From: Congeria kusceri
Taxonomy: Eukaryota; Mollusca; Bivalvia; Myida; Dreissenidae
DNA: 64,000 bases
Assembly: GCA_027627225.1 (NCBI GenBank)
Contig: CM051036.1
Span: 40,000,926 to 40,064,925, forward strand
Reading direction: 5' to 3'
Position 1 is the stretch's first letter, and the number at the start of each line of letters is the position of its first letter. Of this stretch, positions 57,901 to 64,000 are shown in pieces. Below the pieces are notes generated by a model. The model had not been told where the DNA came from. It did not search any database and saw only the letters and a program-made list of their open reading frames with translations. The translations under genes were made by a program, and so were the position numbers.

Positions 57901-59021
57901 TGTTTGTATCAAATACCCTGTGAACACATCAAGTAGGATGAAAATAATTTTTCCAAACGATGGAGATAAATAAATATTTGGCTGCAGCATCCAAGATAGA
58001 AGTGGAGTATATCGGTAGGTGGCCCTTAAATATGGGGACTTGCCCTGAAAAAGAACATTTAAACATCTTGATAAAGTTTAAAGGCTTTTGAAGTTAAAAT
58101 ATGGAACAGAACATTTTGTGTTTATTTAAAATTGAAAAAAGACATCAAAAATGCAATTCTCACCATGTAAAGAAAATTTGGTTAGAACAGACAACACTGT
58201 ACTACTAAAATGTACTCAATAATAAACTCAAATATATTTAAACATCAATAACCTAGTTTTTAATAAGGCTACAAAATTACCAGCCTCTTTGATTTTGCGA
58301 GTTTATGACTTGCATGTAGACAATGCTAGACACAATCATAATCTCATATTAGTCTTATTAATAAGCAGTGCCACAATTTTAGTGTTCCTTTTTTAATAGG
58401 GCTAGATTTTCTGTAACGTCTAAGATGTCTCATCACTCGAAGACCAGTGGTAGAAAACTGAAAGCTTCAGTTCATAAATTTATCAATCAATGTACTGATA
58501 AATAATGCTGATATAAAACAAGAGCTGTCTCAGGACTGCGCGCTAGACTATTCAACCACTTTGTCAGAGTTATTGGCCTTTATCACTACAAAAAGGGGAA
58601 TAATTCTGCTAAAATGCAATGTGCTTTGGGCTTGGCTAGTGACCCTATATACTGACCTAGAAGACATGCGTGAAGTTTCAATTAAATATCTGTAGTAGAT
58701 ATAGAGATATGGAGTTGTTGCATGCAAACCTTAACCAGAGCATCGGGCCAACGCTGACGAAGGGGTGAGTAGTATAGCTCAAACTTTTCTGTGAATAAAA
58801 TGTAGGTCAATATTTGCGACCAGAGCTAAAACAGGTAATACTAAATCTCATACCTGATAAACAAACTTAGCTGCATCACTGAAGATATGATAATCAATGT
58901 CTGTGAACTTGACTGCCATTGTACGGTCCTGCCACTCCCCATATAGCAACAGCAACAACCGCAGAAGCAGCGCCATGACAAACTGGGTTTTCAAGTCAAT
59001 GGTGGGCCCCATGGAGAACAT
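51955..59021 (-). CDS. PIGM: GPI mannosyltransferase 1, 6 exons
   Basis: Exons (minus): 59021-58854, 58044-57518, 56999-56849, 56390-56283, 55780-55676, 52359-51955; GT-AG, phases consistent, 487 residues. PIG-M adds the first mannose to glucosaminyl-phosphatidylinositol in the ER, using dolichol-phosphate-mannose, and works with PIG-X. Landmarks: luminal DxD motif in FTDIDYHIF (residues 41-43), [89 protein letters not shown], multiple membrane segments. The start is the first in-frame ATG after a TAA; a second ATG follows three codons later. The vertebrate protein is about 423 residues; the extra length is a Ser/Thr/Lys-rich C-terminal tail after [10 protein letters not shown]. Human PIGM has an uninterrupted coding exon, as I recall, so the five introns are notable. 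Confidence 0.96.
53140..55605. repeat. Composite satellite-like element in PIGM intron 5
   Basis: Begins 'gagggccacgatggccctcg' with 'gctcacctgat' and ends 'tgctcaggtgag', so the ends are inverted. First part (to about 54150): about 137-bp units ('gagcgtaaaccgtttttcta', 'aacagtcaccttgacccc'). Second part: about 166-bp units ('gaccccaggggcatcatttg', 'ggccttgcggtttcagag'), about eight copies, then a non-repeated tail with 'gacggacgacggac'. It looks like an interspersed element whose body has expanded in tandem. Short open frames within it are repeat artefacts. Confidence 0.85.
58525..58800. repeat. Interspersed repeat in PIGM intron 1
   Basis: 'agagctgtctcaggactgcgcgc' at the start and 'gacgaaggggtgagtagtat' near the end are phrases I recall from a repeat common in bivalves. 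Higher GC than its surroundings and no open frame. Confidence 0.5.
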
Positions 59022-60950
59022 TTACAACCCTAAAACAGCGATTACAAAAGATCCTGTTATAAGTGTTCAACTATTGGCATGTAAATATTACAGCTGCTCA
59101 ATAAATATATATTATGAACTAAATGTTACATTTTTTTAAATATAACTATCCAAATTCTATCCGAATTCAACAATCCGAATAACGCAACATCGGGCGTACT
59201 CAATATAAACATACCTTTTGACGAAAGAAACAGTTTAACAGGAATCAAATGAAGAATAAACAGAATAATTATAAGAATATACCGTTAAATCAAAGTGAAA
59301 TAGAGATTCGATGCACCAAAAATAATTTATTTTGCGAATCATGACACACTACGGACGCGTCCATTTTTGGAAAGGTTACAGTTAACTAATAAAGAATGTC
59401 AATGTCCATAATCGATCAATGCAGATGCTGCAACTGTGTAGCCCTGTAGTAGTTATAAATATGTTTGTGAACATTATAAGTCGTATATAGCGTTTATAAA
59501 GGCAAAATCTCTAAGAGTATATAGAGAGTAAATGAGTGAAATAGTGGATAAGTAAGTTACTGGTTGAATGAGTGAAAGAGTGATTTAGTGAGTACAATAA
59601 TAAGTGTGTAACATAATGAGTGACTAAATTATTGATATAGTGAGTACGGGAATGAGTAAGTGACTGACTAACTGAATGATGAGAGACTGATTGAGTAATT
59701 GTTTGATTAATTGATTGATTGATTGATTGATTGAGTGAGTGAGTGAGTGTCAGTCAGTCAATTAACGAGGGCGGGTGGGGGGAGATATTCAGGTAACTGT
59801 ATGTATAGAAAGCGTCGGAGGTAAGGCAGGAATTACTTTAAAATCATGGATCATATTTCAGACAAGTGATGATAACCTGACAGAAAAGTTAATATAGTCA
59901 ACAAGGCTCATACAGACAGGCATAATAACAAATCTGCTTTTACATGTACTTGGTGTATTTTCATTTACCGTTCCGAGACGAATAACACCACGTTTTCAAA
60001 ACCTCATACGTGAAACATATTAATGTCTAGATAAATATCATTTTGATACTCAGGCGTCCGTAATTTTCACAACTCTGAGTGCAACAGGGTAAAAGCACTG
60101 ATTGTTAAGATTCTACATAAAACAATACAGCGTTGACCTTGTACATAAAACGTTATTAATATAATCATTCGGTAAATGTCGTTTGATCGTACTTTAAGAT
60201 ATCTTTTGTACCTTAAGATTGATTGGCCTTTACAGCTACCGGTTTAAGAGTCACAGACTTATGTTTGGCATTTTTATTGGACGACAGGGATGGTAAGAAT
60301 TGATAACCTATTAAACTAATCATACGTCCCTAAAGTAGGCAAGCGTGACTGATTAAGTACAGCCAGATGTTTACATGCCGACAAATACGCCCCTATATGT
60401 CTCTGCCAATGTCCTTGAATTTGTGAATTTACTACAAAGGTTGGTCACGTGAATGGGTATAGGAAGTTACTGCGAGATTGGAAGTAGCTGCGAGAAATTC
60501 ATGATGCAAATAAAAGAACTAATATCGACAAATATACTAGTAAACCATTCAATATATTATAAAACTGAATTGAAACAAACTGTATTTGTTCAAACTTCAG
60601 TGATTACGTTAGAGAGGTTCACATTGTAACTTAAAAATAAAATTATTACAATTTATATTATGCATTTGTAAGAAAAGGAAATATATGTATATATACGGTA
60701 AATGTACAAGCGTGGGGACATGCATTTTGCGTGTATCAAAACCAAACCAAGATCTACGAAATGGGGATCTGGTAGCTTAACACTGTCCTGCATTTTAGTT
60801 TCTTGCAGTTCTATGTCGGCTTGAGAGCTCATACAATGTATAATTCCACGTGGAGCGTTCGACGTTCTGTGACACAAAAACTGAAAGCATGATGGCTCGG
60901 GTGACCTTAAGACTTTTATATCAGCCTAAACCAGAACGCAGTTATGTATC
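59022..60950. other. Intergenic DNA with GATT/GAGT microsatellite
   Basis: No gene seen. A degenerate 'gagtgaat/gattgatt' microsatellite runs from about 59520 to 59760, ending in perfect 'gatt' and then 'gagt' runs. Confidence 0.6.
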
Positions 60951-60953
60951 GCT

Positions 60954-60961
60954 CATAAAAG
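60954..60961 (+). promoter_or_regulatory. Possible TATA box of the astakine-like gene
   Basis: 'cataaaag' lies about 70 bp before the start codon at 61026, at a sensible distance for a short 5' UTR. Confidence 0.35.
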
Positions 60962-61025
60962 GGCTGAGAGAAAGGCTTTCATTGACATTCTGCCAAAGCA
61001 TCTTCGTCGACTTCCACTTAGAAAG

Positions 61026-62636
61026 ATGAATTTCATATTTTTAATTTTTATTGTGGGTTGTCAGCGAATGATATTTGCAGAAGTAAGTACAGTTGCGTCA
61101 GCATAGAATAAAGTTTGACTGTTTTGCAAATTGCGTTCATTATGACATTAAAATAAGATGTACCGGTGCATTCTACGAAACACTTTTTTTTTTAAAAATA
61201 TTTTATACATTAATAATGAGTAATATTTTGAAGCTTGATTAATGACATGTTTGGCCAATAAACTTAAATAATATATTTGCTAGCCGTGGTTTTAACACTT
61301 TCTTTTTAAAGACCGTTTTAAGGGAGTATAATTGGCTGGTTAAAACGTGTATTTCTTCCGACTTATTATCATGGGTAAATATTGTGTCCGCTTGAAACAA
61401 ATGTATCCTTGTGGATGCATGTGTTTGTCTCTTTTGAGATTAGGGAACACCGCTGTTTTAGAAATTGGCAGTAAACAATCAGTGACTGTTTTATTCGTTT
61501 ACAAATCGAAAGGTAATAATTCTGCAACATTAAAACTGTCTTTCAGTATACAAAATAAAACAAAAATGATTTCATATCTTTATTGCAAATAAAATCGACC
61601 CAGTATGTTTGTATTGCAACTTACTTCATCCAACCATTGAGGTATTTTTAATTCATATACTAAATCGTAATCTCACATTTATATGACTTTAAAGGCCACA
61701 ACTATAACAATGCCTGCGGACTTGACTACAGCTCCGACGACCCGAGGCGGTCTTCTACCAGTTCTGCATCCCACGGGGGCCCAACCTAACTCAGCTTCCC
61801 TTGTGACAATCAACGGGCAGTTAGTGCGCATTATCGACAACTGTACTGTACATGACTTTAGTACATGTCCTACAGGCTATTGCTGTACCAAGACTGTAAG
61901 ATTTTCAGAAGTTATATTTGTTAACATTCTGTGAACATATTTATTGCCAATGTGCGGCCATTTCCTTGACAAGTGCGCATATAATTATGTTTGCATTACT
62001 TTTGACCAAACCAGAACTTATGTGCGCTTATTCAAAAAATGTAGCAAATGATAGTCCTATCTGGTCTGACTCGGCTTACGTTGGGAAAAAAGCCAAACTG
62101 AGGTCAAATATGTGTTGTAACAATATTTGATTTTTTAAATTTATTTCATCAGTGAGATAAGAAAGACTACGGCAATTAGGGCACTTGGCACGTCCTTCCG
62201 TTTAGATAACATTTCCACCTTTTCATTTCGCCTATCTTTTATCAATTTATCATACTCTCCATTAACTTTTGTCTACAGGGTTTACAAGAACCGATGTTAA
62301 AGATAAAACATTCTGTTTTGCGTCAAAATTACGGTTCACGCATTCTAAAATAAAAAAGTATAGTTCGTAATGACAGAAACTTTGAGCAAATGACACATCT
62401 TTTCCCAGTATTTTTTTTGCTTACTGTTCTGATAGCTTGTGCTAATGAGACATGTCTATCCACTGTTACAGTTCCTGCAGTACCCTGTGGGCTACAGCGG
62501 CGCCACACCCACGTATCAGCTGGAGTGTAAACCCCTCAGAAGTACCGGGGAGTTTTGCTACTTTAACACACCGGAGAACTACTGTCCGTGCGCCACGAGG
62601 TGTCACACGAACGGTTTCTATGGAACATGTGTTTAA
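61026..62636 (+). CDS. Secreted ten-cysteine protein, astakine/prokineticin-like, 3 exons
   Basis: Exons 61026-61082, 61695-61895, 62472-62636 (phase 0 joins; the third acceptor could also be 9 bp later); 140 residues. Exon 1 is a signal peptide (MNFIFLIFIVGCQRMIFAE). A Thr/Pro-rich spacer follows (ATTITMPADLTTAPTTRGG). After the signal peptide there are ten cysteines arranged NC, TC, YCC, EC, FC, YC, PC, RC and TC: C-x7-C-x4-CC, then ECKPL...GEFC...YCPC...C. This is the prokineticin/astakine order, including the CKPL-G-x-C and CPC blocks. Astakines are invertebrate blood-cell cytokines and vertebrate prokineticins are GPCR ligands; this protein's role is inferred from pattern only. The prokineticin N-terminal AVIT receptor-binding sequence is absent. 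Alternatives are colipase- or dickkopf-like folds. Confidence 0.8.
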
Positions 62637-62809
62637 CAACATGACTTAAGTAACATTTGCATGTCATCATATTTCATCATTGTGTGGATATCATATGTTG
62701 TGTTTTTGTTGTAATTGAACATTTGTTTATCACACTGAAAATATACATTGGAATAATTGTGTACGCATTTAAATGTTAGTTGCAATGTATAATGTACATG
62801 TGTATATGA

Positions 62810-62815
62810 AATAAA
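62810..62815 (+). promoter_or_regulatory. Polyadenylation signal AATAAA
   Basis: Canonical hexamer about 175 bp after the astakine-like stop codon. Confidence 0.65.
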
Positions 62816-63115
62816 AGCCTGATTAATCCGTTGTTCAATATATTTTTAGGTATGATATAAGGTATATAGACTATAATGCACGTAAGCCGCCAAACCAAAC
62901 CCATATATCAGCGTGTTATATTTGTATGTAACAGTAACATGAAAAACCAATTCTATGCTGTATAAGAAAACTCAAATTACAAGAAGAGAATACTATGACA
63001 GTTTATTAATAAATAATACAACAGATGTGTTTTCAAAATGTTTGTTAAATGTGTCTTTTGCACATATAATGTATTATTTAACATTCCGTCAGTTTAACTA
63101 TCGCTATAAAAGTTC

Positions 63116-63265
63116 AAATGTCAAATGGTCACTAGGGGTCACTAGGGGTCACCCTTGTGATAAGGAATCCTCGTACTAGACTATGTATATATACTTTATG
63201 TAAGATTAGCAACACCTAAATGTCAAAAGGTAATTAAGGATCACCCTCTTGATAAGGAATTGTCG
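63116..63265. repeat. Local duplication at the 3' end of the coiled-coil gene
   Basis: 'aatgtcaaatggtcactagg...ataaggaat' (63116-63170) and 'aatgtcaaaaggtaattaagg...ataaggaat' (63220-63260) are diverged copies. The second overlaps the last codons and stop of the coiled-coil gene, and the first lies in its 3' flank. A smaller 'ggtcactaggggtcactaggg' repeat sits inside the first copy. Confidence 0.7.
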
Positions 63266-63836
63266 GCGGTAGCGGCGGGATTGTGGTACCCCGACGGCCG
63301 GCGGAGGCACCACCACGTGAAATAAGCCTCGTCTTCTGCCTTTCGTTTTCTGTACTAGATTTGACCCTCTTTTTTGACCTAAATACCAGTAAGTCACCTT
63401 TGGCTTTGTTCAGTTCCTTTTGCAATTCTTTTATCTTTACAGTGTGTTCCTCTTCGGCTTTTAATCGTCTGTCTTCAAAGAACTTTGCCTTCTTTTCAGC
63501 GATTTTTGTTATTTTTTGTTTTTCTTTCACTTTCTCCTTTAGTGACTCATTTTCATTTTCTAAAGCGGCAATTCGTTCATTTTTTTCTTCTACATCCTTA
63601 ACTCGCTTGAGGCGATCCTTTTCAAACTCGCGTTTTATTTGCTCTCTTTCTTTTACATTCTCGATTTTGAGTGCTTCAACGCTAGCTTTCAATGATGCGT
63701 TTTCTTCCTTCAGTTCTTGCACTTCTTTCCGAAGAGTCGATAACTCTTCAATGGCTTCATCTTTCACTCTCAACCCAACTTGATTTGCAAGTGCTTCGTG
63801 TTCGGCTTTTAGTTGCTCCACTAACAGATCAGCCAT
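63234..63836 (-). CDS. Coiled-coil protein of unknown function, 200 residues
   Basis: Uninterrupted frame from ATG 63836 (context GGACATGG) to TAA 63234. Residues about 5-155 are almost pure heptad-type coiled coil, rich in E, K and L (KDEAIEELSTLRKEVQELKE, AALENENESLKEKVKEKQ). The C-terminus changes to a basic, Ser/Arg/Gly and Pro segment (SRGGASAGRRGTTIPPLPPT). There is no signal peptide or membrane segment. Codon use and the long frame support a real gene; the antisense frame at 63283-63783 is its shadow. Family not recognised; further exons beyond the window edge are possible. Confidence 0.75.
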   Translation of the reverse strand: MADLLVEQLKAEHEALANQVGLRVKDEAIEELSTLRKEVQELKEENASLKASVEALKIENVKEREQIKREFEKDRLKRVKDVEEKNERIAALENENESLKEKVKEKQKITKIAEKKAKFFEDRRLKAEEEHTVKIKELQKELNKAKGDLLVFRSKKRVKSSTENERQKTRLISRGGASAGRRGTTIPPLPPTIPYQEGDP

Positions 63837-64000
63837 GTCCTTGGTGAATGTTCTGCAATATTAGCACAAAATATACAGGTCACTGAGTTGTATCCGCTTT
63901 TGTATTATTTTCAATGAACAATGATTATTAATTATGTGTTACAATTCTATGTACGAATTATAACATCCCACTTTGTGAGGAAATTAGCACATACAACATT

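Noticed and set aside
63283..63783. 166-residue plus-strand Ser/Phe-rich frame
   Set aside because: Antisense shadow of the minus-strand coiled-coil gene, whose heptads explain the composition.

Overview
The window is animal nuclear DNA: AT-rich, with GT-AG introns, metazoan gene families and many foldback and tandem repeats. A bivalve mollusc is most likely. A dreissenid mussel (zebra/quagga) is my best guess, because three copies of a short GAGGCG-ended inverted-repeat element look like a family I associate from memory with Dreissena; this is inference, not a database result. Exon coordinates below were worked out by hand from splice sites, reading phase and remembered family features.

Layout. 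1-13 kb is repeat-rich: telomere-like repeats, 51-bp and 18-bp tandem arrays, a broken LINE (4.85-8.13 kb) split by a hAT-like element, and a 2.7-kb tandem duplication (8.19-12.9 kb). It also holds four orphan first exons (signal peptide and/or subtilisin prodomain) on the minus strand. 13-21 kb has no gene I can support. 21.0-30.6 kb (minus) is a 14-exon subtilisin/kexin-like (S8) protease with prodomain, Asp-His-Ser triad, P domain and a C-terminal membrane anchor, carrying two apparent +1 frameshifts. 30.95-33.5 kb is a cluster of foldback elements built from short GC-rich repeats.

33.9-47.7 kb (minus) carries the WD40 half of katanin p80 (KATNB1). Its introns hold a 39-bp array and a 67-bp array. 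The 39-bp array consists of repeated copies of the exon-7 splice acceptor and is open in frame with that exon. The C-terminal katanin-binding (con80) exons are not visible. 48.0-50.9 kb (plus) is a complete three-exon C8orf82/UPF0598 homologue, divergent from KATNB1 across about 295 bp. 52.0-59.0 kb (minus) is a complete six-exon PIGM (GPI mannosyltransferase 1) with a long intronic composite satellite. 61.0-62.6 kb (plus) is a three-exon secreted ten-cysteine protein with an astakine/prokineticin-like pattern. 63.2-63.8 kb (minus) is a single-exon coiled-coil protein of unknown function.

The genes do not form a pathway. KATNB1 (microtubule severing), PIGM (GPI-anchor synthesis in the ER) and C8orf82 (probably mitochondrial) are housekeeping genes. 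The protease and the astakine-like peptide belong to secretory or extracellular biology. The least ordinary signals are the acceptor-derived in-frame array in KATNB1, the repeated prodomain exons, and three sequence-unrelated foldback families sharing one architecture.
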